NCBI GenBank assembly: GCA_963596005.1
Contig: CAVBJF010000004.1
Coordinates: 36,870-100,869, forward strand
DNA: 64,000 bases
DNA from: Gallibacter pasteurianus_A
GTDB taxonomy: Bacteria; Bacillota; Clostridia; Peptostreptococcales; Anaerovoracaceae
Reading direction: 5' to 3'
The position numbers and the translations under genes are program-made. The notes beneath the pieces are model-generated. The model was not told the origin of the DNA. It saw only the letters and a program-made list of their open reading frames with translations, and made no database searches. Within the stretch, counting starts at the first letter, position 1. Each line of letters begins with the position of its first letter. Shown here piece by piece: positions 26,359 through 35,271 of this stretch.

Positions 26359-26901
26359 TTGGCAGCCAGATTAAAGGAAACTTATAAAAATGATGTATTT
26401 AAAGCATTGATGGATAAGTTCAATTATAAAAATCCAATGGAAGTTCCTAAGCTTGAAAAGATTACAATAAATATAGGTCTTGGCGAAGCTAAGGATAATG
26501 CAAAACTGATGGAAACAGCAGTATCAGAACTTGCGCTTATTACAGGTCAGAGACCGGTAATAACAAGGGCAAAAAAATCAATTGCCAACTTTAAGGTAAG
26601 ACAGGGTATGCCTGTAGGCACAAAGGTTACCTTGAGAGGCGAAAATATGTATATCTTTGCAGACAAGTTCTTTAACATCGCTCTTCCGAGAGTAAGAGAC
26701 TTCAAGGGCGTTAGCAAAAACTCTTTTGACGGTAGAGGAAACTATTCGATGGGTATCAAGGAACAGCTTGTATTCCCTGAGATAAATTACGATGATGTAG
26801 ATCTAATCAAAGGAATGAACGTAGTATTTACAACAACAGCAAAGACAGACGAGGAAGCTCTTGAACTATTGAGCCTGCTCGGCATGCCATTTAAGAAATA
26901 G
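26359..26901 (+). CDS. rplE: 50S ribosomal protein L5, TTG start
   Basis: L5 binds 5S rRNA and P-site tRNA in the central protuberance. AAAGGAGG at 26344-26351 sits seven bases before a TTG at 26359; starting there gives 180 residues beginning (M)AARLKETYKN, the family norm, so the rare start is probably right. Conserved IGLGEAKDN, KVTLRG and FPEINYDD are present. Confidence 0.95.
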   Translation: MAARLKETYKNDVFKALMDKFNYKNPMEVPKLEKITINIGLGEAKDNAKLMETAVSELALITGQRPVITRAKKSIANFKVRQGMPVGTKVTLRGENMYIFADKFFNIALPRVRDFKGVSKNSFDGRGNYSMGIKEQLVFPEINYDDVDLIKGMNVVFTTTAKTDEEALELLSLLGMPFKK

Positions 26902-26910
26902 GAGGGAAAC

Positions 26911-27096
26911 ATGGCTAAGAAGGCGCTTAAGGTAAAGCAGCAAAGAAAGCCTAAGTACTCTACAAGGGCTTATACAAGATGCAGAATCTGTGGCAGACCA
27001 CATTCTGTGCTGAAAAAATATGGCATTTGCCGTATCTGTTTCAGAGAGCTTGCTTACAAAGGTGAAATACCCGGCGTAAAAAAATCAAGCTGGTAG
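26911..27096 (+). CDS. rpsZ: 30S ribosomal protein S14, zinc-binding short form
   Basis: The 61-residue protein is the zinc type: C24/C27 and C40/C43 form the ribbon (CRICGRPHSVLKKYGICRIC), and the end is GEIPGVKKSSW. Many Firmicutes carry a longer cysteine-free paralogue for zinc limitation; it is not in this window. It starts ten bases after the rplE stop, behind GGAGGG. Confidence 0.97.
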   Translation: MAKKALKVKQQRKPKYSTRAYTRCRICGRPHSVLKKYGICRICFRELAYKGEIPGVKKSSW

Positions 27097-27156
27097 TTAT
27101 AGGAATTTACTAAGTTGCCAAAAGGCAAAACTGGTAGAGGAAGGAGAAATACTGTA

Positions 27157-27555
27157 ATGACAATGACAGATCCGATAGCAGATATGCTAACAAGAATCAG
27201 AAATGCCAATACTGTAGGTCATAAGACGGTTGAGATTCCTGCTTCAAAGATAAAAAAGTCTATAGCAGAAATCTTGCTTGAAGAAGGCTACATAAATGGC
27301 TTTGAAATGATAGAAGACGACAAGCAGGGAGTTATAAAAGTAGAAATGAAGTACGGCCCTGCAGGAGAAAAAGTTATAAACGGAATCAAAAAGATTTCTA
27401 AGCCGGGACTAAAAGTATATGCTAAAGCTTGCGATGTACCAAAGGTACTTGGAGGGCTTGGTATCGCAGTTGTATCTACTTCAAAGGGAGTAGTAAGCGA
27501 TAAAGAAGCAAGAAAACTTGGTGTTGGCGGAGAAATAATCTGTTATGTATGGTAA
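27157..27555 (+). CDS. rpsH: 30S ribosomal protein S8
   Basis: S8 binds the central domain of 16S rRNA and represses the spc operon in Escherichia coli. I choose the ATG at 27157, ten bases after AAGGAG, giving 132 residues starting MTMTDPIADMLTRIRNAN. An in-frame start at 27115 would add non-conserved residues. The end GEIICYVW is canonical. Confidence 0.96.
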   Translation: MTMTDPIADMLTRIRNANTVGHKTVEIPASKIKKSIAEILLEEGYINGFEMIEDDKQGVIKVEMKYGPAGEKVINGIKKISKPGLKVYAKACDVPKVLGGLGIAVVSTSKGVVSDKEARKLGVGGEIICYVW

Positions 27556-27571
27556 GTAGGAGGAAATCAAT

Positions 27572-28117
27572 ATGTCAAGAATAGGACTAAAGCCTGTTGA
27601 TCTTCCTGCTGGCGTGGAGGTCAAGGTGGATGGCAACAACGTCATCGTTAAGGGACCAAAGGGCGAATTGCAGCAACAGATTGACAGCAAACTAACAGTA
27701 GAAATCAAGGACGGAGTGCTAACAGTAGCAAGACCGTCAGATAGTAAGGCTGATAAATCTCAGCACGGACTCGCAAGAACGCTGATTGCTAATATGGTAA
27801 CAGGCGTTACAGAAGGGTACGAAAAGAAATTAGAGCTTATCGGAGTAGGTTATAAAGCCGAAAAGAAAGGCGATACACTCGTATTGAGTTTAGGATTTTC
27901 ACATCCTGTAGAGATGAAAGATCCTGAAGGCATACAGACTGAAGCTACATCGGCAACAGAAATTACTGTAAAAGGTATTGATAAGGCGCTTGTAGGACAG
28001 TATGCTGCAAACATCAGATCATGGAGAAAGCCTGAGCCTTACAAGGGCAAAGGTATCAGATATGTTGGTGAGTACGTACGTAGAAAAGAAGGTAAAGCCG
28101 GAGTTAAGGGCGAATAA
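27572..28117 (+). CDS. rplF: 50S ribosomal protein L6
   Basis: L6 lies near the factor-binding site and the sarcin-ricin loop. The 181-residue product starts MSRIGLKPVDLPAGV and has the C-terminal signature PEPYKGKGIRYVGEYVRRKEGK. TAGGAGGAAA precedes the start. Confidence 0.98.
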   Translation: MSRIGLKPVDLPAGVEVKVDGNNVIVKGPKGELQQQIDSKLTVEIKDGVLTVARPSDSKADKSQHGLARTLIANMVTGVTEGYEKKLELIGVGYKAEKKGDTLVLSLGFSHPVEMKDPEGIQTEATSATEITVKGIDKALVGQYAANIRSWRKPEPYKGKGIRYVGEYVRRKEGKAGVKGE

Positions 28118-28135
28118 GGAAAGGAGTAAAAAAAC

Positions 28136-28495
28136 ATGGCAAAAGATACTAGACAAGCTAGACGTGTTGCAAGACATAAAAGAGTTAGAAAAGATGTTTA
28201 TGGCACTCCTCAAAAACCTAGACTATGTGTATTCAGAAGCAACAAAAACATCTCAGTTCAGGTTATCGACGATGTAAACGGAGTGACTTTAGCAGCTGCT
28301 TCAAGTCTTGAAAAAGAGCTTGGCATCTCAAATGGTGGTAATAAAGAGGCAGCAAAAAAAGTTGGAGAAGTTATTGCAAAAAGAGCGCTGGAAAAAGGCA
28401 TCGAAAATGTCGCTTTCGACAGGGGCGGATTCTTATATCACGGCAGAGTTAAAGAATTGGCAGACGGCGCAAGAGAAGCCGGATTAAAATTCTAA
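28136..28495 (+). CDS. rplR: 50S ribosomal protein L18
   Basis: L18 delivers 5S rRNA with L5. The 119-residue product has the arginine-rich N-terminus and KPRLCVFRSNKNISVQVIDD, and ends FDRGGFLYHGRVKELADGAREAGL-type sequence typical of the family. Spacing to rpsE is 12 bp. Confidence 0.97.
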   Translation: MAKDTRQARRVARHKRVRKDVYGTPQKPRLCVFRSNKNISVQVIDDVNGVTLAAASSLEKELGISNGGNKEAAKKVGEVIAKRALEKGIENVAFDRGGFLYHGRVKELADGAREAGLKF

Positions 28496-28507
28496 CGGAG
28501 GTAGAGG

Positions 28508-29011
28508 ATGAGAAATACAATCGATACATCCAAATTGGACTTAAAAGAAACTATCGTCAACATAAGAAGAGTCGCAAAGACTGTTAAGGGCGGTAGGAAT
28601 ATGAGATTCAGCGTTACTATGGTTGTCGGTGACGGTGCCGGACATGTTGGCGTTGGTCTTGGCAAGGCGCAGGAAATTCCTGAAGCCGTAAGAAAAGCCA
28701 CAGAGGATGCTAAAAAGAAAATGATATATGTTCCAACAGTAGGAACAACAATTCCACACAGAAATGTCGGAGTATTTGGAGCAGGAAGAGTTCTTCTTAT
28801 GCCTGCGGCAGCAGGTACCGGAGTTATCGCCGGTTCATCTGTAAGAACAGTGCTTGAGCTTGCAGGCGTCAAGGATGTCAGAGCAAAGTCTATCGGTTCT
28901 AACAATACAGTGAATATGGCATATGCTACAATTGAAGGTCTAAAAAATATGATGACACTCGAAAAGGTAAGCAAGCTTAGAGGCAAAACAAAGGAAGAAA
29001 TCTTAGGATAG
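28508..29011 (+). CDS. rpsE: 30S ribosomal protein S5
   Basis: S5 works in fidelity and forms the mRNA entry site with S3 and S4. The 167-residue product has the double-stranded RNA-binding domain (GGRNMRFSVTMVVGDGAGHVG) and the C-terminal domain with AAAGTGVIAGSSVRTVLELAG. CGGAGGTAGAG precedes the ATG. Confidence 0.98.
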   Translation: MRNTIDTSKLDLKETIVNIRRVAKTVKGGRNMRFSVTMVVGDGAGHVGVGLGKAQEIPEAVRKATEDAKKKMIYVPTVGTTIPHRNVGVFGAGRVLLMPAAAGTGVIAGSSVRTVLELAGVKDVRAKSIGSNNTVNMAYATIEGLKNMMTLEKVSKLRGKTKEEILG

Positions 29012-29023
29012 GAGGAAGTAAAG

Positions 29024-29206
29024 ATGGCTAAGAAAGTAAAAGTAACTTTAACAAAAAGCTTGATCGGCGCTTCTCCTAAACAGAGAAAAGTTGTAGAAGC
29101 TTTAGGATTGAGAAAGATGCACCAGTCTGTTGAACTTATTGACAGCGAGGTTACAAGAGGTGCTATAAATAAGGTACCGCATCTTCTCACAGTTGAAGAA
29201 ATATAA
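29024..29206 (+). CDS. rpmD: 50S ribosomal protein L30
   Basis: L30 is a small surface protein of the 50S subunit. The 60-residue product has the signature KVTLTKSLIGASPKQRKVVE and GLRKMHQSVELID. TAGGAGGAAG precedes the start. Confidence 0.97.
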   Translation: MAKKVKVTLTKSLIGASPKQRKVVEALGLRKMHQSVELIDSEVTRGAINKVPHLLTVEEI

Positions 29207-29222
29207 AGGGGGTGCACGCAAA

Positions 29223-29663
29223 ATGAAACTTCATGAATTACAGAAAGTTGCGGGTGCTACCAAAAACCGCAAAAGAAGAGGTCGAGGTACAGCTACCGGA
29301 CAGGGTAAGACCGGCGGTAGAGGTATGAACGGCCAGAAATCGCGATCCGGTGGAGGAGTAAGACCTGGCTTTGAAGGTGGTCAGATGCCTTTGTATAGAC
29401 GTATTCCTAAGAGAGGATTTACAAATATCTGGAGAAAAGAATACGAGATAGTAAATGTAGCTTCTCTAAATAAGTTTGACGAAGGTACAGTTATCACGCC
29501 GGAGCTTCTTATAGAAGAAGGTATGGTAAAGCAGGTAAAAGACGGAGTTAAGATTTTGGGAAATGGAAAGCTTGAAAAGGCACTTACTGTACAGGCTCAG
29601 AAATTCACAAAATCTGCTTTAGAAAAAATTGAAGCAGCCGGAGGAAAGGCTCAGGTGATCTAA
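29223..29663 (+). CDS. rplO: 50S ribosomal protein L15
   Basis: L15 is a late-assembly protein. The ATG at 29223 is chosen over an in-frame start at 29193 that lies inside rpmD; it gives 146 residues starting MKLHELQKVAGA with AAAGGGGGT before it. The Gly/Arg-rich N-terminal extension (KRRGRGTATGQGKTGGRG) is typical. The stop is directly followed by the secY ATG. Confidence 0.96.
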   Translation: MKLHELQKVAGATKNRKRRGRGTATGQGKTGGRGMNGQKSRSGGGVRPGFEGGQMPLYRRIPKRGFTNIWRKEYEIVNVASLNKFDEGTVITPELLIEEGMVKQVKDGVKILGNGKLEKALTVQAQKFTKSALEKIEAAGGKAQVI

Positions 29664-30941
29664 ATGGGTGGACTTTCAACGATTGCAAAAGCGTGGAAAA
29701 TTCCTGATATGAGGAAAAAGATGATCTTTACACTGCTTATGCTTGTGGTGTTTAGGATTGGATCAAATATTCCGGTACCGGGAATAAACAGAGATACTCT
29801 CAACCAAATGTTTAACAGTGGCAACAACGGACTTATAGATTTGTTCAATTTGTTTTCCGGTGGTGCGTTTGGAAATATGACGATTTTTGCATTGAGTATT
29901 ACACCTTACATCACAGCGTCGATCATAATCCAGCTCCTTACAATTGCTATTCCAAGACTTGAGGCAGTAGCAAAGGAAGGCCTTGAGGGCAGGAAAAAGA
30001 TCGCAAGATGGACAAGATATTTGACAGTAGCACTTGCAATTATACAGGCGATAGGTGTTACGATTGGTATGTTTAGCGAGGCTCTTATAAGCCACAGCGT
30101 TTTCTCAATCGTAGTTGTAGTGCTTGTTTTATCGGCAGGTACAGCCTTTTTGATGTGGCTTGGCGAAAAAATAAACGAAAACGGAGTCGGCAATGGTATT
30201 TCGCTTATAATCTTTGCAGGTATCATCGCAAGATTGCCAAGCGGAGTACAGTCTTTATTCCTTGATGATTCGATAGGATATATGACAATCGCATTATTTG
30301 TAGTTTTTGCGGTAATCGTTATCATAGGTATTATTGAAATACAGCAGGGACACAGAAGGATTCCGGTACAGTATGCAAAGAGAGTTGTAGGAAGGAAAAT
30401 GTATGGCGGACAGTCGACACATATTCCGCTAAAGATAAATCAAGCGGGAGTTATTCCTATTATCTTTGCACTTTCAATATTGCAATTCCCACTGACAATT
30501 ACATACTTCAAGGGCGTTGACTCGTCATTTTCACAATGGGTTGAGACATGGCTCTCGCCAACAGGCACACCTGGTGTATACCTATATTCGGTACTAAATG
30601 TATTGCTCATAATATTCTTTACATATTTTTATACAGCAGCGACATTTAATCCATCAGAGGTAGCCGACCAGTTAAAAGGAAACGGCGGATTTATACCGGG
30701 CATCAGACCGGGCAGAGCCACAGTTGAGTATCTAAATAAGGTAATGACAAGGATAACATTTGTGGGAGCGATATTCCTTGCGGTAGTGGCGACATTACCA
30801 AGTATCATAGCACAGCTTACATCTTTAAATATATCGTTTGGAGGCACATCGCTTTTGATTGCGGTCGGTGTTGGACTTGATACGATGAAGAGGATAGAGC
30901 AGCAGATGGTTATGAGAAATTATCAAGGATTCCTCAAATAG
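29664..30941 (+). CDS. secY: Preprotein translocase channel SecY
   Basis: SecY is the membrane channel of the Sec pathway, partner of SecE at 2377-2640. The 425-residue product has ten predicted spans, the signature FRIGSNIPVPGIN in span 1-plug and ITPYITASIIIQLL in span 2, and the cytosolic loop RRIPVQYAKRVVG that contacts SecA and the ribosome. It starts right after the rplO stop, so it is probably translationally coupled. Confidence 0.98.
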   Translation: MGGLSTIAKAWKIPDMRKKMIFTLLMLVVFRIGSNIPVPGINRDTLNQMFNSGNNGLIDLFNLFSGGAFGNMTIFALSITPYITASIIIQLLTIAIPRLEAVAKEGLEGRKKIARWTRYLTVALAIIQAIGVTIGMFSEALISHSVFSIVVVVLVLSAGTAFLMWLGEKINENGVGNGISLIIFAGIIARLPSGVQSLFLDDSIGYMTIALFVVFAVIVIIGIIEIQQGHRRIPVQYAKRVVGRKMYGGQSTHIPLKINQAGVIPIIFALSILQFPLTITYFKGVDSSFSQWVETWLSPTGTPGVYLYSVLNVLLIIFFTYFYTAATFNPSEVADQLKGNGGFIPGIRPGRATVEYLNKVMTRITFVGAIFLAVVATLPSIIAQLTSLNISFGGTSLLIAVGVGLDTMKRIEQQMVMRNYQGFLK

Positions 30942-30957
30942 GACAGGAGGTAAATTC

Positions 30958-31599
30958 ATGAATTTGATATTATTAGGACCTCCGGGTGCCGGCAAAGGCA
31001 CACAGGGCGCAAGAATAGTAGAAAAGTATAATATACCTCATATATCGACAGGTGATATCTTTAGGAAAAATATTTCCGAGGGGACTAAGCTCGGCAAAAA
31101 AGCTAAGGAATATATGGATAGAGGCGAGCTTGTTCCGGATAGCCTCGTTATAGAGATTGCAACCGACAGACTTACAGAAGACGATTGCAAGGACGGCTTT
31201 ATGCTCGATGGCTTTCCACGAACAGTGGAACAGGCAGTGGCACTCGATGCTTTCCTGCGTGAAAGGGGGGCAAAGATTGACTTTGTACTCGATATAGATG
31301 TACCAAAGGAAGAGCTGCTTACAAGACTTGTAGGTAGGCGAGTTTGCAAAAACTGCGGAGCGACATACCATGTCACTAATATGCCACCTAAAGCAGAGGG
31401 TGTGTGTGATAAGTGCGGCGGAGAGCTTATGCAGAGAGCAGACGATACAAAAGAGACTGTTGAAAACAGAATAGAGGTATACAACAAGCAGACTAAGCCA
31501 CTTTTGGATTACTATGACAAGACAGGTAACATCGTTCATCTGGACGGCACAATCGGTTATGAAAAGTTGTTTGCTCAGATAACAGAAATTCTGGGGTAG
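30958..31599 (+). CDS. adk: Adenylate kinase, zinc-lid form
   Basis: Interconverts ATP plus AMP and two ADP in the cytosol. The 213-residue product has the P-loop GPPGAGKGT at 7-15, the AMP-binding HISTGDIFR, the DGFPRT motif, and a long lid with a zinc site formed by C130, C133, C150 and C153, the Gram-positive form. It lies between secY and map, as in most Bacillota. GACAGGAGG precedes the ATG. Confidence 0.98.
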   Translation: MNLILLGPPGAGKGTQGARIVEKYNIPHISTGDIFRKNISEGTKLGKKAKEYMDRGELVPDSLVIEIATDRLTEDDCKDGFMLDGFPRTVEQAVALDAFLRERGAKIDFVLDIDVPKEELLTRLVGRRVCKNCGATYHVTNMPPKAEGVCDKCGGELMQRADDTKETVENRIEVYNKQTKPLLDYYDKTGNIVHLDGTIGYEKLFAQITEILG

Positions 31600-31604
31600 C
31601 AAAT

Positions 31605-32351
31605 ATGATTATAATCAAATCAAAGCAAGAAATAGACATTATGCGAGAGGCGGGCAAGGTCACAGGAGAGATTTTGCGAAAGCTTGAGAGCTTTATAAAA
31701 CCCGGGATCAGCACATATGACATCGATAGATTTGTTGAGGAACATATTGTTGATTGCAAAATGATACCGTCATTTAAAGGGCTTTATGGCTTTCCCGGCA
31801 GTGCTTGTGTATCCGTCAATGAAGAAGTAGTGCATGGCATTCCGGCAAAAGAAAAAATTTTGCAGGAGGGCGACATCGTAAGCGTAGATACGGGCGCAAC
31901 ATTTAAGGGCTATTGCAGCGATGCGGCAAGAACATATGCGGTCGGCAATATTTCTGAAGAAGCCAAGCATCTAATCGATGTGGCACGCGAAAGCTTCTTT
32001 GAGGGAATCAAATTTTGCAAAAAAGGATTTAGAATATCAGACATCTCACATGCGATACAGCAAAAGGTTGAGAGCGAAGGCTTTGGAGTTATCAGGGGAT
32101 ATACAGGCCATGGCGTAGGTCGAGATATGCACGAGGATCCGCAAATCCCAAATTATGGGAAGGCAGGTAGAGGCCCGAGGATACAAGAAGGCATGGTCCT
32201 TGCGATAGAGCCGATGATAGTGGTAGGGGATTATGAAACCGAGACTCTTTTAAACGACTGGACAGTTGTAACTATCGATGGCAAATATGCAGCGCATTAT
32301 GAAAATACTGTTGCCGTAACAGATGGTGAGCCGGAGCTGCTCACTTTATAG
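31605..32351 (+). CDS. map: Methionine aminopeptidase, type I
   Basis: Removes the initiator methionine from nascent proteins. The 248-residue product has the metal ligands of the pita-bread fold: Asp in SVDTGA, Asp in YCSDAARTY, His in GHGVGRDMHE, Glu in AIEPM and Glu in HYENTVAV. No N-terminal zinc-finger extension is present. Only five bases separate it from adk. Confidence 0.97.
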   Translation: MIIIKSKQEIDIMREAGKVTGEILRKLESFIKPGISTYDIDRFVEEHIVDCKMIPSFKGLYGFPGSACVSVNEEVVHGIPAKEKILQEGDIVSVDTGATFKGYCSDAARTYAVGNISEEAKHLIDVARESFFEGIKFCKKGFRISDISHAIQQKVESEGFGVIRGYTGHGVGRDMHEDPQIPNYGKAGRGPRIQEGMVLAIEPMIVVGDYETETLLNDWTVVTIDGKYAAHYENTVAVTDGEPELLTL

Positions 32352-32366
32352 ATGAGAGGTGTGTAA

Positions 32367-32585
32367 ATGTCAAAAAAAGATGTTATAGAAGCTGAAGGCG
32401 TTGTAGTGGACGCACAGCCTAATGCAATGTTTGTAGTAAAGTTAGAAACAGGACATGAGGTTCTTGCTCATGTATCCGGTAAGATAAGGATGAACTTCAT
32501 AAGGATTTTGCCCGGCGACAAGGTAAAGGTGGAGCTTTCACCATACGACCTAACAAGAGGCAGAATTACATGGAGAGAAAAGTAA
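32367..32585 (+). CDS. infA: Translation initiation factor IF-1
   Basis: IF-1 blocks the A site during initiation. The 72-residue OB-fold protein begins [20 protein letters not shown] and has [24 protein letters not shown]. The KOW-domain gene often found between map and infA in Bacillota is missing here. Confidence 0.98.
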
Positions 32586-32598
32586 TAGGAGGCTTAAG

Positions 32599-32712
32599 AT
32601 GAAAGTAAGAGCATCTGTAAAACCTATCTGCGAAAAATGCAAGGTAATCAAAAGAAAAGGCAAAGTAATGGTTATTTGCGAAAATCCTAAGCATAAGCAG
32701 AAACAGGGTTAA
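32599..32712 (+). CDS. rpmJ: 50S ribosomal protein L36
   Basis: The 37-residue zinc-ribbon protein has C11, C14, C27 and H32 as ligands ([15 protein letters not shown], then ICENPKHKQ). TAGGAGGCTTAAG precedes the ATG. It is the zinc-binding form and sits in the usual place between infA and rpsM. Confidence 0.96.
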
Positions 32713-32771
32713 ACTAACTAAAGTAGAAAAACAAAAAAACTATAATTAAAACAAGTTATTATTTTACGAAA

Positions 32772-32816
32772 CATCCCGTTTATATTACGCCCCTTGAGGC
32801 TGCGTGACGGAAGATG
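32772..32816 (+). other. Folded RNA element between rpmJ and rpsM
   Basis: CATC/GATG, CCGT/ACGG and ACGC/GCGT form successive stem segments that close on a TTGA-containing loop, ending just before the CAGGAGG site of rpsM. It may be a ribosomal-protein binding leader that controls the alpha operon genes; no family is recognised. Confidence 0.45.
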
Positions 32817-32832
32817 GGAACAGGAGGCAAAT

Positions 32833-33201
32833 ATGGCTCGTATAGCCGGAGTTGACTTGCCAAGAGATAAGAGAATCGAGATCGGTTTGACTTATATCTA
32901 TGGCATAGGAAGACAGACATCTAAAGCAATACTAGAAAAAGCAGGTGTTAACCCAGACATTAGGGTTAAGGACTTGTCAGAAGAAGAAGCAGGTAAGATC
33001 AGACAGATCATCGATAATGAATACGATGTTGAGGGAGATCTTAGAAGAGAAGTTTCATTAAATATCAAAAGGCTTATGGAAATAGGAAGCTACAGGGGTA
33101 TTAGACACAGAAGAGGCCTTCCGGTAAGAGGTCAAAAAACAAAGACAAATGCTAGAACTCGTAAAGGTCCTAAAAAGACTGTAGGCAGAAAGAAGAAGTA
33201 A
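32833..33201 (+). CDS. rpsM: 30S ribosomal protein S13
   Basis: S13 is in the 30S head and bridges to the 50S subunit. The ATG at 32833, behind CAGGAGG, gives 122 residues starting MARIAGVDLPRDKRIE; an upstream in-frame start at 32794 would lie within the folded leader. The C-terminal GLPVRGQKTKTNARTRKG tail that touches P-site tRNA is present. Confidence 0.97.
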   Translation: MARIAGVDLPRDKRIEIGLTYIYGIGRQTSKAILEKAGVNPDIRVKDLSEEEAGKIRQIIDNEYDVEGDLRREVSLNIKRLMEIGSYRGIRHRRGLPVRGQKTKTNARTRKGPKKTVGRKKK

Positions 33202-33216
33202 AGGAGGTAGAGAGAA

Positions 33217-33615
33217 ATGGCTAAAGCTGTAAAAAAAGCAGTTAGAAGAAAAAGAAAAGAGCGCAAAAATATTGAAAAAGGCCAAGCACATATCCAGTCT
33301 ACCTTTAACAATACTCTTGTAACTCTTACAGATATGGACGGTAATGCTTTGTCATGGTCAAGCGCTGGATCTTTAGGATTTAAAGGTTCAAGAAAGTCTA
33401 CACCATACGCAGCACAGATGGCAGCAGAAGAAGCAGCTAAAGGTGCTATGGAGCATGGTTTAAAGACAGTTGAAGTTTATGTAAAGGGTCCCGGCTCCGG
33501 AAGAGAAGCGGCTATAAGAGCACTTCAGACGGCAGGTTTAAATATCACAATGATTAAGGATATTACGCCTATTCCACATAACGGTTGCAGACCACCAAAG
33601 AAGAGAAGAGTCTAA
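33217..33615 (+). CDS. rpsK: 30S ribosomal protein S11
   Basis: S11 is in the platform and helps position mRNA at the E site. The 132-residue product has HIQSTFNNTLVTLTDMDGNA, GFKGSRKSTPYAAQMAA and the C-terminal DITPIPHNGCRPPKKRRV. AAGGAGGTAGAG precedes the start. Confidence 0.98.
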   Translation: MAKAVKKAVRRKRKERKNIEKGQAHIQSTFNNTLVTLTDMDGNALSWSSAGSLGFKGSRKSTPYAAQMAAEEAAKGAMEHGLKTVEVYVKGPGSGREAAIRALQTAGLNITMIKDITPIPHNGCRPPKKRRV

Positions 33616-33637
33616 TTGAAAGGAGGAGAAAGATAAC

Positions 33638-34258
33638 ATGGCAAGATATACAAGCGCAAACTGCAGATTGTGCAGAAGAGAAGGACAAAAGCTTTTCTTA
33701 AAGGGCGACAGATGCTATAGTGGCAAATGCGCATTGGAAAGAAGAAATTTCCCTCCTGGACAGCATGGACAGGGCAGAAAGAAAGTCTCAGAATACGGTA
33801 TGCAGTTAAGAGAAAAGCAAAAAGCAAAGAGATTTTACGGACTTCAGGAAACTCAGTTCAAAAATCTATTTAACAAGGCTGCAAGAAAGCAAGGTAAGGC
33901 AGGTGAAAACCTACTCATCATGCTTGAGTCAAGATTAGACAATGTCGTATTTAGACTCGGACTTGCATCTTCAAGAAAAGAAGCAAGACAATTAGTTGTC
34001 CATGGCCATTTTACAGTAAATGGCAAAAAAGCTAACATCCCATCAATGGCAGTTAAAGCCGGAGATGTGATTGCGGTCAAGGAAAAGAGCACAAACTCTC
34101 CTAAGTTCAAGGAAATTAAGGATATGACAATTTCTGTTCCTGCATGGCTTAGCGTAGATGTTAAAAAGTTGCAAGGTCAAGTTTTGAACTTGCCTACAAG
34201 AGAACAAATCGATACGCCGATTGCAGAGCACTTGATCGTTGAATTGTACTCTAAATAA
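33638..34258 (+). CDS. rpsD: 30S ribosomal protein S4, zinc form
   Basis: S4 nucleates 30S assembly and, in many bacteria, regulates the alpha operon. The 206-residue product has an N-terminal zinc site (C9, C12, C26, C31) and the S4 RNA-binding domain (ESRLDNVVFRLGLASSRKEA). AAAGGAGGAG precedes the ATG. Confidence 0.98.
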   Translation: MARYTSANCRLCRREGQKLFLKGDRCYSGKCALERRNFPPGQHGQGRKKVSEYGMQLREKQKAKRFYGLQETQFKNLFNKAARKQGKAGENLLIMLESRLDNVVFRLGLASSRKEARQLVVHGHFTVNGKKANIPSMAVKAGDVIAVKEKSTNSPKFKEIKDMTISVPAWLSVDVKKLQGQVLNLPTREQIDTPIAEHLIVELYSK

Positions 34259-34303
34259 TGTGAGTTAATAAATACTTTATTTGGAAAGAAAGGAGGGCTT
34301 GAA

Positions 34304-35254
34304 GTGATAGAAATAGAAAAACCTGAAATCGAATGCATCTATGATGATAATGATCCGACATATGGTAAATTTGTCGTAGAACCACTCGAAAGAGGCTACG
34401 GAACTACACTCGGAAACAGCCTTAGAAGAATTCTCCTAAGCTCACTACCGGGAGCAGCAGTAACATCTGTAAAAATCGACGGTGTGCTTCACGAATTCTC
34501 AACAATTCCTGGGGTAAAAGAGGATGTTACAGAAATCATACTCAACCTCAAGAGGCTTGCTATCAGGTTAAACGGACAGGAAGATGTTGTACAGGCTATG
34601 ATAAATGTAGTCGGACCAAAGGAAGTAACAGCGGCAGATATCATAGGAGACGCCGATATCGAAATCTTTAATAAGGATTTACATATTGCAACGCTTGAAG
34701 ACGGAGCAAGTTTAGTAATGACTATCAATATGGCTAAGGGCAGGGGATATGTTGCAGCGGAGCAAAATAAGACAGCCGAAACACCAATTGCAGTCATCCC
34801 TGTAGATTCGATATTTACGCCTGTGAAGAAGGTGAACTTTACTGTAGAAAACACAAGAGTTGGTCAGATAACAGATTATGACAGGCTCATTTTGGAGATT
34901 TGGACAGATGGTTCGATAAGCCCGGAAGAAGGGGTTTCCATTGGAGCTAAAATTATGCAGGAGCATCTCGGACTCTTTATACAGCTTACAGACGAAGCTA
35001 CAAATATGGAATTTATGGTAGAAAAAGAGGAAGATCAAACAGAAATCAATCTTGAAAAAAGCATAGATGATTTAGAATTATCTGTTCGTTCATACAACTG
35101 CCTAAAAAGAGCGGCAATAAATACTGTAGGCGAGCTGACACAGAAGTCCGAAGAGGATATGATGAAGGTGCGAAACTTAGGTAAAAAATCTTTAGACGAA
35201 GTAAAGCTAAAGCTTGAGGAGCTTGGACTTTCGCTTCGCAAAAGCGACGAGTAA
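34304..35254 (+). CDS. rpoA: RNA polymerase alpha subunit, GTG start
   Basis: Alpha dimers start RNA polymerase assembly and contact activators and UP elements. AAAGGAGGG precedes a GTG at 34304. The 316-residue product has the N-terminal domain (FVVEPLERGYGTTLGNSLRRILLSSLPG) and the C-terminal helix-hairpin-helix domain (LELSVRSYNCLKRAAINTVGELT) joined by an acidic linker. Confidence 0.98.
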   Translation: MIEIEKPEIECIYDDNDPTYGKFVVEPLERGYGTTLGNSLRRILLSSLPGAAVTSVKIDGVLHEFSTIPGVKEDVTEIILNLKRLAIRLNGQEDVVQAMINVVGPKEVTAADIIGDADIEIFNKDLHIATLEDGASLVMTINMAKGRGYVAAEQNKTAETPIAVIPVDSIFTPVKKVNFTVENTRVGQITDYDRLILEIWTDGSISPEEGVSIGAKIMQEHLGLFIQLTDEATNMEFMVEKEEDQTEINLEKSIDDLELSVRSYNCLKRAAINTVGELTQKSEEDMMKVRNLGKKSLDEVKLKLEELGLSLRKSDE

Positions 35255-35271
35255 TCGAAAGGAGAAATAAA

